From: an uncultured Clostridia bacterium
GTDB taxonomy: Bacteria > Bacillota > Clostridia > Oscillospirales > Acutalibacteraceae
Assembly (NCBI GenBank): GCA_947623175.1
Contig: CANQGK010000017.1
Coordinates: 1-58,051 of the forward strand
Length of the DNA stretch: 58,051 nucleotides
Direction of reading: 5' to 3'
A program made the translations under genes and the position numbers. The notes under the pieces are model-generated. The model was not told where the DNA came from, searched no databases, and saw only the letters and a program-made list of their open reading frames with translations. Below are positions 33,511-41,596 of this stretch, piece after piece (the first letter of the stretch is position 1; each line of letters opens with the position of its first letter).

Positions 33511-34989
33511 CTAAAGCAAAATACACACAAGCCCGTTACAGCCCTCGTTTATAACCCTTTCGACCGTTTCCCTCACCCGCATTCGCGCGTCGGCGGGCAT
33601 ACGCGAAAGCTTGGCGTGCAAGCCTTCGTTTACAAGGTCGTGAAGCGATTTTCCGAAAATATTCGAATCCCATATTTTGACCGGATCCTCCTCAAAACCG
33701 CTCAGCAAATACATGACAAGGTCCTCCGACTGTTTTTCGCTGCCCACTATGGGGCTTACTTCGGTGGTGATATCCGCCTTCATCAGGTGTATTGACGGCG
33801 CGGAGGCGCGAAGCCTTACCCCGTAACGACCGCCCTGCTTTACAATTTCCGGCTCCTCAAGCTTTAATTCCTCGATTTCGGGCATGATTATGCCGTAACC
33901 GGTAGCCTCGACCTCGTCCAGAGCGTCCTTTACGCGAAGGTATTCCTTTTTCATTTTTGCCATGTCTGCGATACTTTCCATAAGCTGACGATCGTCGTTT
34001 ATGTCAAGCCCCGTAGTTTCGGCGAGAATTTTATAAAACAGCGACGGATTTGTTATGAGCTTTACCTCGGCGCTTCCGCTGCCAAGGTCTACGGCGCCCA
34101 CCTTAACAAGCTCCACGTTTTCATTTTCCGCAAACGCGGTTTCGAAGCGGCTTATATCCCTTATGTGCCGCATGCCCTCCGCCGCGTTTTTGATAGCCCC
34201 CGTAAGATCGGCGCGAAGCCAATGCTCCGGCGGCAAAAGGTTTATCCAGCGGGGAAAGGCAACGCCGATTTCCTTTATCGGAAATTCGAAAAGCACCCGG
34301 GAAATTATATTCTTTATATCCTCCTCGCCAAGCTCCAGACAGTTTACCGGAAGCACCGGAACGGCATATCTCTCGCTTAAAGCTTCGGCGGTGCTTACCG
34401 CCTCGGCGGCGGCGGGATACATACAGTTGAGCAGTACGATAAAGGGCTTATCTATGGCTTTGAGCTCGTCTATTACCCGTTCCTCCGCCTCGGCGTATTC
34501 CTCGCGGGGAATATCGCTTATACTGCCGTCCGTGGTGATCACAAGCCCTATCGTCGAGTGTTCGTTTATAACCTTGCGCGTGCCGATTTCCGCCGCCATA
34601 TTAAAGGGTACGGGCTCCTCGTACCAGGGCGTCATTACCATGCGCGGGCTGTCGCCTTCGATATAACCCAAAGCGCTCGGAACTATGTAACCCACGCAGT
34701 CGATAAGCCGTACGTTTGCGGACGCCGCGTCGTCGATATTTATCTGCGCGCCCTTTTCGGGAATAAATTTGGGCTCGGTAGTCATAATAGTTCTTCCCGA
34801 GGAGGATTGCGGCAGCTCGTCGTTTGCCCTTTCCTTCATATAATCTCCCGAAATATTCGGCAAAACAAGCTTATCCATAAACTGCTTTATAAAGGTGGAT
34901 TTTCCGGTTCTTACCGGCCCTACCACCCCTATATAGATATCCCCGCCGGTGCGTTCGGCTATATTTTTATAAATGCTGGCGTTTGTCAT
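33511..34989 (-). CDS. spoIVA: Stage IV sporulation protein A
   Basis: Coat-basement ATPase that polymerises on the forespore surface. 492 residues, the same length as B. subtilis SpoIVA. Walker A GPVRTGKSTFIKQFM near 24-38; the conserved ATPase segment RTIMTTEPKFIPEKGAQI and the C-terminal NEGCNGLVCILL hydrophobic tail are present. ATG after GGGAGGAAAATC. Sigma-E-like promoter upstream, dedicated terminator downstream. Confidence 0.97.
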   Translation of the reverse strand: MTNASIYKNIAERTGGDIYIGVVGPVRTGKSTFIKQFMDKLVLPNISGDYMKERANDELPQSSSGRTIMTTEPKFIPEKGAQINIDDAASANVRLIDCVGYIVPSALGYIEGDSPRMVMTPWYEEPVPFNMAAEIGTRKVINEHSTIGLVITTDGSISDIPREEYAEAEERVIDELKAIDKPFIVLLNCMYPAAAEAVSTAEALSERYAVPVLPVNCLELGEEDIKNIISRVLFEFPIKEIGVAFPRWINLLPPEHWLRADLTGAIKNAAEGMRHIRDISRFETAFAENENVELVKVGAVDLGSGSAEVKLITNPSLFYKILAETTGLDINDDRQLMESIADMAKMKKEYLRVKDALDEVEATGYGIIMPEIEELKLEEPEIVKQGGRYGVRLRASAPSIHLMKADITTEVSPIVGSEKQSEDLVMYLLSGFEEDPVKIWDSNIFGKSLHDLVNEGLHAKLSRMPADARMRVRETVERVINEGCNGLVCILL

Positions 34990-35032
34990 AGATTTTCCTC
35001 CCGAAATTTTTAAGACAACATTCTTTTGTAAA

Positions 35033-35062
35033 ATATTATGTAACCGCCCTTTTAAATATAAC
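35033..35062 (-). promoter_or_regulatory. Sigma-E promoter of spoIVA
   Basis: Minus strand: GTTATATTT (35062-35054), 13-nt spacer, CATAATAT (35040-35033), close to the sigma-E consensus (ATATT-type -35, CATANNNT -10), about 45 bp before the start. Confidence 0.7.
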
Positions 35063-35148
35063 CTGCGATTTGATTTTTTTGTTTCACCTATAAAAAATTC
35101 GGGAATAAACTGTTATTGAGCATTATCCGAAATTAAGGAGTATTATTT

Positions 35149-35400
35149 ATGAAATCGCTTAAAGATTTAAAGGTGGGCGAACGCTGTATCGTTAAAGAGG
35201 TTTCAAGCGGCGGCAATATGCGCCGTCGCTTTACCGATATCGGACTTATCGAAAACACGGTCGTGGAATGCGTGGGCAAAAGCCCCGCAGGGGATCCCAA
35301 GGCTTATCTCATAAGAGGGGCGGTAACGGCTATAAGAAGCGAGGACTGCGGCGATATTTCGGTATTGCCTTACGACGGAGGAGATAACATATGGGATTAA
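35149..35400 (+). CDS. feoA: FeoA-family protein, first locus
   Basis: 83-residue SH3-like cytosolic protein that supports the ferrous iron permease FeoB. KDLKVGERCIVKEVSSGGNMRRRFTDIGLIENT is the family core. Its end overlaps feoB1 by 10 bp. ATG after AAGGAG. The next gene is interrupted, so this copy may be idle. Confidence 0.93.
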   Translation: MKSLKDLKVGERCIVKEVSSGGNMRRRFTDIGLIENTVVECVGKSPAGDPKAYLIRGAVTAIRSEDCGDISVLPYDGGDNIWD

Positions 35401-36740
35401 CCGTAAAATCCACCGGTCTCGGCGCCGCAAATACAAATCTTGTAATAAAAAAGAAAAGCGAAAACGATAAGGTCATCGCGATAGCCGGAAATCCCAACGT
35501 AGGCAAAAGCACCCTATTTAACGCCCTCACAGGCATGAATCAGCACACCGGAAATTGGCCCGGGAAAACCGTAGCCAACGCGCAGGGGTACTGCAAAACC
35601 GAAAAAAGCTCGTATGTTATGGTGGATATACCGGGTACATATTCGCTTTTCGCGCATTCGCCCGAGGAGGAAGCGGCGCGGGATTTCATCTGCTTCGGAA
35701 AATCTCGGGCGGTAGTGGTGGTATGCGACGCGGTATGCCTTGAGAGAAGTCTTAATTTGGCGCTTCAAACCCTCGAAATAACCGATAACGTGATAGTGTG
35801 CGTCAATCTTTTGGACGAGGCAAAGCGCAAAGGGATAAATATAGATTTAGAGGAATTATCGAAGCGGCTGGGGGTTCCGGCGGTGGGTACAGTGGCCCGC
35901 AAAAAAAGCAGTCTTACAAAGCTTATGTCCGAATTGGACAATATGAGCGAAGCCGAAAACGGCAAGGCTTTTTCGGTAAAATATCCCGAAATTATCGAAA
36001 AAGCGGTCGACATAATCACCCCGACGCTTAAACGCGAATATTGCGGGCTTTCCGATAAATGGGTGGCGCTGAGACTTTTGGAAAACGACCGCGAATTTTT
36101 AAAAAGCGTCGAAATAAATTCCGGCGAAACCGTTTTGGATATGCCCGAAACCGAAAAAGCGGTCGAAAAAGCCCGCGAATACCTCAAAAACGAGGGCGTA
36201 TACGGCGAACGGCTCGGCGCCATGATAGCCTCGGCGTCGGTGGCGGCGAGTGAAAATATATGCAAGGGTATCGTAAGCCGCACGAAAAAGGGCTACGCCG
36301 AAGCCGACCGCAAAGCGGATAAAATATTGACCGGAAAATATTCGGGCTTTGCGGTTATGCTGCTTTTGTTGCTTTTGATTTTTTGGATAACCGTTTCGGG
36401 CGCCAATTATCTGTCGGACTTTTTGTCGTTTTTATTCGCAAAGCTCGAAAAGCTGCTGCGATTTGCGCTTTTGCATTTAAAAACCCCGAATTGGCTTTGC
36501 GGCGTTTTGGCAGACGGCGCCTATACCGTCACAAGTCGGGTGGTATCGGTAATGCTGCCGCCTATGGCGATATTTTTCCCGCTTTTTACCCTGCTTGAGG
36601 ATTCCGGATATCTCCCGCGAATTGCCTATAACCTCGACAAGCCCTTCAAACGCTGTAAAAGCTGCGGCAAGCAGGCGCTTACCATGTGGTCGGGTGATTT
36701 TAAGGTGTGCGATTACAGTGATTTTACGGTTCGCGATTAA
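35391..36740 (+). CDS. feoB: FeoB ferrous iron permease, 5' part of an interrupted gene
   Basis: GTP-gated iron(II) transporter, broken by a mobile element. The G domain is intact: G1 GNPNVGKST (33-41), G3 DIPGTYSL, G4 NLLD. The helical linker and first membrane segments follow, up to LEDSGYLPRIAYNLDKPFKR. After ALTM (ending at 36686) the reading frame enters the element and stops at 36740. The missing part, beginning CMGFGCN, is at 41597-42431. Excision would give 710 codons. As it stands the protein lacks the second half of the permease domain. Confidence 0.93.
   Translation: MGLTVKSTGLGAANTNLVIKKKSENDKVIAIAGNPNVGKSTLFNALTGMNQHTGNWPGKTVANAQGYCKTEKSSYVMVDIPGTYSLFAHSPEEEAARDFICFGKSRAVVVVCDAVCLERSLNLALQTLEITDNVIVCVNLLDEAKRKGINIDLEELSKRLGVPAVGTVARKKSSLTKLMSELDNMSEAENGKAFSVKYPEIIEKAVDIITPTLKREYCGLSDKWVALRLLENDREFLKSVEINSGETVLDMPETEKAVEKAREYLKNEGVYGERLGAMIASASVAASENICKGIVSRTKKGYAEADRKADKILTGKYSGFAVMLLLLLLIFWITVSGANYLSDFLSFLFAKLEKLLRFALLHLKTPNWLCGVLADGAYTVTSRVVSVMLPPMAIFFPLFTLLEDSGYLPRIAYNLDKPFKRCKSCGKQALTMWSGDFKVCDYSDFTVRD
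36683..36702 (+). repeat. attL: left junction of the feoB1-intervening element
   Basis: Core CATGTG (36683-36688) belongs to feoB1. It is followed by the element arm TCGGGTGATTTTA (36690-36702), the exact reverse complement of the right arm. Confidence 0.88.
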
Positions 36741-36746
36741 ATTATA

Positions 36747-36775
36747 TTGAATTATGCTTTAAAATCTGCTAAAAT
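36747..36775 (+). promoter_or_regulatory. Promoter of the element's cargo genes
   Basis: TTGAAT, 17-nt spacer, TAAAAT, about 38 bp before the GH65 start, inside the element. The cargo therefore does not depend on feo transcription. Confidence 0.65.
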
Positions 36776-36813
36776 AAAGAAAAATGAAGTATAATCGATT
36801 GCGAGGTAAAGCT

Positions 36814-38997
36814 ATGACACAGGAATGGACAGTGGAAAAAACCGGCTTCGATACCGCCGATATAGAACTGCACGGAAGCAAGTATCTTTTGGGCAACGGC
36901 TTTATGGGCTACCGCGGCACTATGGAGGAATATACCGCCGAACAGCTTGTCGCCTTAAATCTTGCGGGATTTTTCGATTTGGCGCGCGGCAGTAATTGGC
37001 GCGAATCGGTAAACGCGCCCAACCCCTTGTATACCGCGGTAAGCGTAAACGGCAAGGAGCTTAATTTAAGCCGCATCGCCCCCGTTTTTCATAAACAGAC
37101 GCTTGATATTAAAACCGGTATACACAAGCGAGAAACGGTCTTTCCCGCGGGCGAGGTAAATATTACCGTAAAGGCGGAGCGCTTTGTAAGCAAGGCGCGT
37201 GAAAACATACTCGCCCTGAAATACAGCGTAAGCGCGGACAAGAACGTCGATATCGTAATCAAAACCGGAACGGATAAAAATATCTGGAATATTTCGGGCA
37301 ATCACCTGAATTACACAGACGAGACCGCTCGCGGCGATTTTTCGGAACTGACCGCCGAATCGGTACAGCTTAAAAAACCGCTTAAGGTTTACGAAAAGAT
37401 ATGCGGACTCGAAAATATCGTAAACGTCGGGCTTTTGCATACGGCGAGCGTCGCTTTAAAGGCAAACGAAGAATTTACCTTTACGAAATTCGGCGGCGTT
37501 TACCACGGCGACGGACTCGAAAATTCGGATGCCGACTTCCTTCGGGCGGTAAATTTCGGTTACGACAATCTAAAGGACGAGCATATCGCCGCATGGGATG
37601 CTATATGGGAGAACAGCGACGTCGTAATAGAGGGCGACGAAGAGGCATGCGCGGCTTTGCGCTACAGCATATACCATTTATGCAGCATAGCGCCGCGCAA
37701 TACCGACAAATGCGGCATTCCCGCGCGCGGACTTTCGGGGCAGGTATATAAGGGCGCGGCTTTTTGGGATACCGAGATGTTTATGCTCCCCTTCTTCCGC
37801 TTTACCGACGCCGATGTGGCGAGAAATCTTTTGAAATACCGTATAAACACCCTTGCGGGCGCCGAAAGAAAAGCGAAGGAATTTGGCTTCGAGGGGGCTT
37901 TCTTCGCCTGGGAAAGTCAGGAAACGGGCGACGACGCCTGCACCCTTTTCAACGTGACCGACGTTTTTACAAACCGACCGCTTCGCACCTATTTTAAGGA
38001 TAAGCAAATCCACGTATCGGCGGATATAGTATTCGCCTTATGGGATTATTGCATAACCACGGGCGACTTCGTACTGCTTGCCGACGGAGGCCTAAAGCTT
38101 ATATACGAGTGTATCCGATTTTTCTACACCTACGCCTCCTTTAAGCCGCACAAGGACCGGTACGAGCTTTTGGACGTAGTGGGCCCCGACGAATACCACG
38201 AGCGTGTGAACAACAACGCCTTTACCAACGCTATGGTAAAGCGCGCGGCGGATATTTTTATACTTGCCCTCGAAAAGGTTAAAACCGATTATCCCGAGAG
38301 CCTTGAAAATTTAGGCGAAAATTTAGATTGGGCTTACGATTTTGCAAAAAAGCTTTATGTGCCGGCGCCCGACGAAAGAGGCATAATAGAGCAGTTTGAC
38401 GGTTATTTTAACTTGGAGGACGTAACCCCCGAAACACTTAAAACGAGAGAGCTTAAGGAAAACGAATATTGGGGCTGTCACGGACTCGCTTCCCAGACGC
38501 GCACCTTAAAGCAGGCGGACGTAATAATGCTGCTGAGCGTCCTTAAAAGCGATTATGGCAGAGAAATCAAAAAAGCCAATTGGGATTTTTACGAGCCCTA
38601 CACCGAGCACGGCTCAAGCCTTTCGGCATGCGCTTACGCTATCGTGGCGGCGGAAATAGGCTACACCGATTGGGCGTATAAATATTTTATGAAAACCGCC
38701 TGCGTCGACCTTAAGGGCGATTCCAAGCAATATTTGGGCTCGCTTTACATAGGCGGCACCCACCCCGCGGCAAACGGCGGCGCATGGAACACGGCGATAT
38801 TCGGCTTTGCGGGGGTAAGCTTTGCAAACGACCGCCTCGATATTTCCCCGCGCCTTCCCGAAAATTGGAAAAGCATGTCCTTTAAGCTTAACCTGCGCGG
38901 CGAAAGGCTCGAGATAAGAGTCGACGCAAAGGGCGCCGAAATAAAAGGCGCGGCAAAAACAAAAATCACGGTTTACGGTAAGGAGTACAAAAAATGA
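36814..38997 (+). CDS. Glycoside hydrolase family 65 phosphorylase (cargo)
   Basis: Inverting disaccharide phosphorylase that splits an alpha-glucosidic disaccharide with phosphate to glucose and beta-glucose 1-phosphate. 727 residues from ATG 36814 after GAGGTAAAG. The beta-sandwich N-domain is followed by an (alpha/alpha)6 barrel with GAAFWDTEMFMLPFF, the catalytic-acid motif VVGPDEYHERVNNN and KQADVIML near the phosphate site, then a C-terminal strand domain. Maltose, trehalose, kojibiose or nigerose are all possible. No transporter accompanies it. Overlaps the mutase gene by four bases. Confidence 0.9.
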   Translation: MTQEWTVEKTGFDTADIELHGSKYLLGNGFMGYRGTMEEYTAEQLVALNLAGFFDLARGSNWRESVNAPNPLYTAVSVNGKELNLSRIAPVFHKQTLDIKTGIHKRETVFPAGEVNITVKAERFVSKARENILALKYSVSADKNVDIVIKTGTDKNIWNISGNHLNYTDETARGDFSELTAESVQLKKPLKVYEKICGLENIVNVGLLHTASVALKANEEFTFTKFGGVYHGDGLENSDADFLRAVNFGYDNLKDEHIAAWDAIWENSDVVIEGDEEACAALRYSIYHLCSIAPRNTDKCGIPARGLSGQVYKGAAFWDTEMFMLPFFRFTDADVARNLLKYRINTLAGAERKAKEFGFEGAFFAWESQETGDDACTLFNVTDVFTNRPLRTYFKDKQIHVSADIVFALWDYCITTGDFVLLADGGLKLIYECIRFFYTYASFKPHKDRYELLDVVGPDEYHERVNNNAFTNAMVKRAADIFILALEKVKTDYPESLENLGENLDWAYDFAKKLYVPAPDERGIIEQFDGYFNLEDVTPETLKTRELKENEYWGCHGLASQTRTLKQADVIMLLSVLKSDYGREIKKANWDFYEPYTEHGSSLSACAYAIVAAEIGYTDWAYKYFMKTACVDLKGDSKQYLGSLYIGGTHPAANGGAWNTAIFGFAGVSFANDRLDISPRLPENWKSMSFKLNLRGERLEIRVDAKGAEIKGAAKTKITVYGKEYKK

Positions 38998-39653
38998 GCG
39001 TTAAAGCATTGATATTCGATTTGGACGGGGTTTTGACCGATACCGCAAAGTATCATTACCTCGCCTGGAAAAAGCTTGCGGACGAATTGGGATTTTATTT
39101 TGACGAGGATATAAACGAGCTTTTAAAGGGCGTATCGCGAATAAACTCTTTTGAAATAATTTTACAAAAAAACAACGCGTCGCAAAAATTCACGCCCGCC
39201 GAAAAGGAAGCGCTGGCGAACAAAAAGAACGAATATTACAAGGAAATGATAGAACAGCTTACCCCCGACGATATACTTGAGGGAATAGTTCCTTTTATAA
39301 CCGAAGCGCGAAAAAACGGCGTAAAATGCGCCGTGGCGTCGATAAGCAAAAACGCGCCGCGGGTTTTGCAATTGCTTAAAATTTCCGATTTGTTCGATTA
39401 CATCGCCGACGCGGCGCTTGTAAAAAAGCCTAAGCCCGATCCCGAAATATTCCTGACATGCGCGAATGCCTTGGGCTTTGAGCCTTGCGAATGTATCGGA
39501 ATAGAGGACGCTCAGGCGGGAATAGAGTCGATTCATGCCGCCGGCATGACCTCGGTGGGAATAAACGTCGCGGTCACCTCCGTAAAGCCGGATATCGCCT
39601 TAAAATCCACCCGCGAGCTTGATTTTGAAAAAATATGCAATAGGAACGATTAA
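38994..39653 (+). CDS. pgmB: Beta-phosphoglucomutase (cargo)
   Basis: HAD-family enzyme converting beta-glucose 1-phosphate, the GH65 product, into glucose 6-phosphate. 219 residues. Motif I DLDGVLTDT, cap residues KGVSRINSFEIIL, motif III KKPKPDPEIF, motif IV GIEDAQAGIESI. ATGA overlap with the phosphorylase shows translational coupling, and together they make a complete two-step route into glycolysis. Confidence 0.94.
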   Translation: MSVKALIFDLDGVLTDTAKYHYLAWKKLADELGFYFDEDINELLKGVSRINSFEIILQKNNASQKFTPAEKEALANKKNEYYKEMIEQLTPDDILEGIVPFITEARKNGVKCAVASISKNAPRVLQLLKISDLFDYIADAALVKKPKPDPEIFLTCANALGFEPCECIGIEDAQAGIESIHAAGMTSVGINVAVTSVKPDIALKSTRELDFEKICNRND

Positions 39654-39752
39654 AGCCTTAAATAATACCCCTCCCTCGGCTTATTTCGCGGCAAATATTT
39701 AAATTTTTTTAATAATTTCGATATTTTTTTCGTATAGATTACAAGGGGAATA

Positions 39753-39920
39753 ATTATTACTAATGCGAAAAATACCGGCAAGATTTATAAAAACACGGAT
39801 ACCTGTAATTTTTCGGCGGCGCGGTACGAAACGGAGCTTGTTTTCGGTACCGCCGCAATTTCGGATATACTTATCGAATTATCCGAAGCGGACGTCTTTC
39901 GGGCGACGGATTTAAAATAG
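39753..39920 (+). CDS. Candidate small ORF before the recombinase
   Basis: A 55-codon frame with balanced composition (GKIYKNTDTCNFSAARYETE, then LVFGTAAISDILIELSEADV) would start at ATT 39753 just after AAGGGG, a rare start codon. An overlapping ATG frame (39763-39915) encodes a basic, less protein-like product. The TAG lies in the loop of the terminator at 39904-39940, which suggests an expressed unit. Function unknown; similar tiny ORFs occur next to TnpX-type recombinases. The rest of the 39654-39980 gap holds AT-rich promoter-like DNA. Confidence 0.35.
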   Translation: MITNAKNTGKIYKNTDTCNFSAARYETELVFGTAAISDILIELSEADVFRATDLK

Positions 39921-39940
39921 ATCCGTCGTCCTTTATTTTT
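39904..39940 (+). terminator. Terminator or attenuator upstream of the recombinase
   Basis: Perfect 8-bp stem CGACGGAT/ATCCGTCG with loop TTAAAATAG, followed by TCCTTTATTTTT. It separates the cargo and small ORF from the recombinase start at 39981. Confidence 0.75.
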
Positions 39941-39980
39941 GTCGGTTTTCTCACAAAATCCGGTTACGGGAGGGGATAAT

Positions 39981-41579
39981 TTGAGCGCCGAAACGAGTAC
40001 CGCCGCGCTTTACTGTCGGGTGTCAAAAGAGGACGAGAAGGCGGGCGAAAGCGTAAGCATAACCACCCAAAGAGCGATGCTTACGCGGTTTGCAAAGGAA
40101 CAGGGATTTAAAATATTCGCCTGCTTTTCAGACGACGGATACAGCGGCACGAATTTTGAAAGGCCCGCTTTTAAGCGGATGATGAGCGCCGCAAAAAATA
40201 AAAAATTCGACGTTATAATAACCAAGGATTTAAGCCGCTTGGGGAGAGATTACACCGTTACGGGGGTTTATCTGGAGCGGATTTTCCCGAAATGCGGCAT
40301 ACGGTTTATCGCTTTAACCGACAATTACGACAGCAAAAACGCCTGCGGAAACGATACGGCGGCGATAAAAAACGTCATAAACGAGCTTTACGCGGGAGAT
40401 ATAAGCAAAAAAATCCGCTCCGCTTTTGAGGAAAAAATGAAAGCCGGCAAGTATATCGGAAGCTTTGCGCCTTACGGTTACCTTAAATCGCCCGAGGATA
40501 AAAACCGGCTTATAATAAACGAAGAGACCGCTCCCGTAGTAAGGCTTATATTCGAGCTTGCAAAACAGCGGTACAGACCAAAGGATATAGCGGATTATTT
40601 AAACTCAAAGGACATAGACTCTCCCGCCGTCTATCGGTGCAAAAAATACCCGCAATGCGATATCCGCAATTATTCCGAAAAAAGGGCGTGGACGAGCGCC
40701 GGAGTTCAAAAAATGCTTAAAAATCCGGTTTACAAGGGAAATCTCGAACAGCACAAGACCCGCAAATTAAATTTTAAAAGCAAGATTACCCTGAGCGTCG
40801 ATAAAAAGGAGCGCTATATTGTCGAAAATACCCACGAGGCGATTATAGACGCCGCTGTGTTTGAGGCGGTGAACAGGCTTATAAAAAGCCGAAGGCAGCC
40901 CCCCAAAACCGATTTTAAAAACCTTTTTTCGGGAATTGCAAAATGCGCCGACTGCGGCGCCAACTTATCGATTACCGCCTCCAAAAACAAAGCGAAGCAC
41001 ACCCTCGAATGCGGAAAATACAAGCTCGGCGGCATTGCCGTATGCACCAATCATTTTACCGATTACGGCGAGCTTTACGAAATTGTTTTAAGGGAAATAA
41101 ATCTGCATTTAACACTCGGTACTGCCGAGCGGGAAAAAGTAACGAAAGCGCTCAATAAAAGCGAAAATACCGCAAATGACGAAATACACGGCAAAATCCT
41201 TCGCTTAAACAAGCGAAAGGAAGCGATTTATGAAATTTTAACTAACTTATACGAGGATAAATATTTAAACAAAATACCCGAGGAACGCTTCGAGCGCATG
41301 GTAAAGAAATACGACGGCGAAATAGCGGCAATAGATATCGGGTTAAAGGAAGCGAAGGCTCAAAAGGCGCTTTGCGGCGCCGAGCGGCATAAAGCGCTTA
41401 TTTCCATTATTGACGGAAGCAAAAAATTAAAGGACTTAACCCCCGAAATCGTCTCCTGCTTAATCGAAAAAATCGAAATATCGCAGGGCGAATACATAAA
41501 CGAAGAGGCGGGAAAAATAAAAAAACAAAAAATAAAAATTTACTTTAAATTTAAAAATCCCGCCGCAAAAGCCCCGTAA
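39981..41579 (+). CDS. Large serine recombinase of the element
   Basis: Site-specific recombinase expected to integrate and excise the element. 532 residues from TTG 39981, 5 nt after GGGAGGGG; an upstream TTG (39939) lacks a ribosome site. The resolvase domain has the catalytic Ser in LYCRVSKEDEK (S15) and the arginine segment SRLGRDYTVTGVYLE. It continues with a recombinase domain, a zinc ribbon (CADCGANL plus later cysteines), a coiled-coil region and a C-terminal LTPEIVSCLIEKIEIS segment typical of TnpX-like proteins. Its TAA forms the outer edge of attR. Confidence 0.93.
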   Translation: MSAETSTAALYCRVSKEDEKAGESVSITTQRAMLTRFAKEQGFKIFACFSDDGYSGTNFERPAFKRMMSAAKNKKFDVIITKDLSRLGRDYTVTGVYLERIFPKCGIRFIALTDNYDSKNACGNDTAAIKNVINELYAGDISKKIRSAFEEKMKAGKYIGSFAPYGYLKSPEDKNRLIINEETAPVVRLIFELAKQRYRPKDIADYLNSKDIDSPAVYRCKKYPQCDIRNYSEKRAWTSAGVQKMLKNPVYKGNLEQHKTRKLNFKSKITLSVDKKERYIVENTHEAIIDAAVFEAVNRLIKSRRQPPKTDFKNLFSGIAKCADCGANLSITASKNKAKHTLECGKYKLGGIAVCTNHFTDYGELYEIVLREINLHLTLGTAEREKVTKALNKSENTANDEIHGKILRLNKRKEAIYEILTNLYEDKYLNKIPEERFERMVKKYDGEIAAIDIGLKEAKAQKALCGAERHKALISIIDGSKKLKDLTPEIVSCLIEKIEISQGEYINEEAGKIKKQKIKIYFKFKNPAAKAP

Positions 41580-41596
41580 AATCACCCGAGCATGTG
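41577..41596 (+). repeat. attR: right junction of the element
   Basis: Arm TAAAATCACCCGA (41577-41589), one G, then core CATGTG (41591-41596), after which feoB1 resumes. Confidence 0.88.

Larger units (their letters stand above)
36683..41596 (+). mobile_element. 4.9-kb serine-recombinase element inserted in feoB1
   Basis: The unit from one CATGTG core to the other is 4,908 bp. It carries a GH65 phosphorylase, a beta-phosphoglucomutase, a small ORF with its terminator, and a large serine recombinase whose stop codon lies in the right arm. Joining the arms reconstructs a near-perfect palindromic attP, as expected for serine integrases. Joining the feoB1 sides restores one in-frame gene of 2,133 nt. 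No conjugation, phage or resistance gene is present, so mobility depends on the recombinase alone. Evidence for the boundaries is direct. Confidence 0.92.

Noticed and set aside
36689-36740. Short FeoB1 tail WSGDFKVCDYSDFTVRD as a natural C-terminus
   Set aside because: It is encoded by the element arm and interior, and the true continuation of feoB1 lies at 41597.
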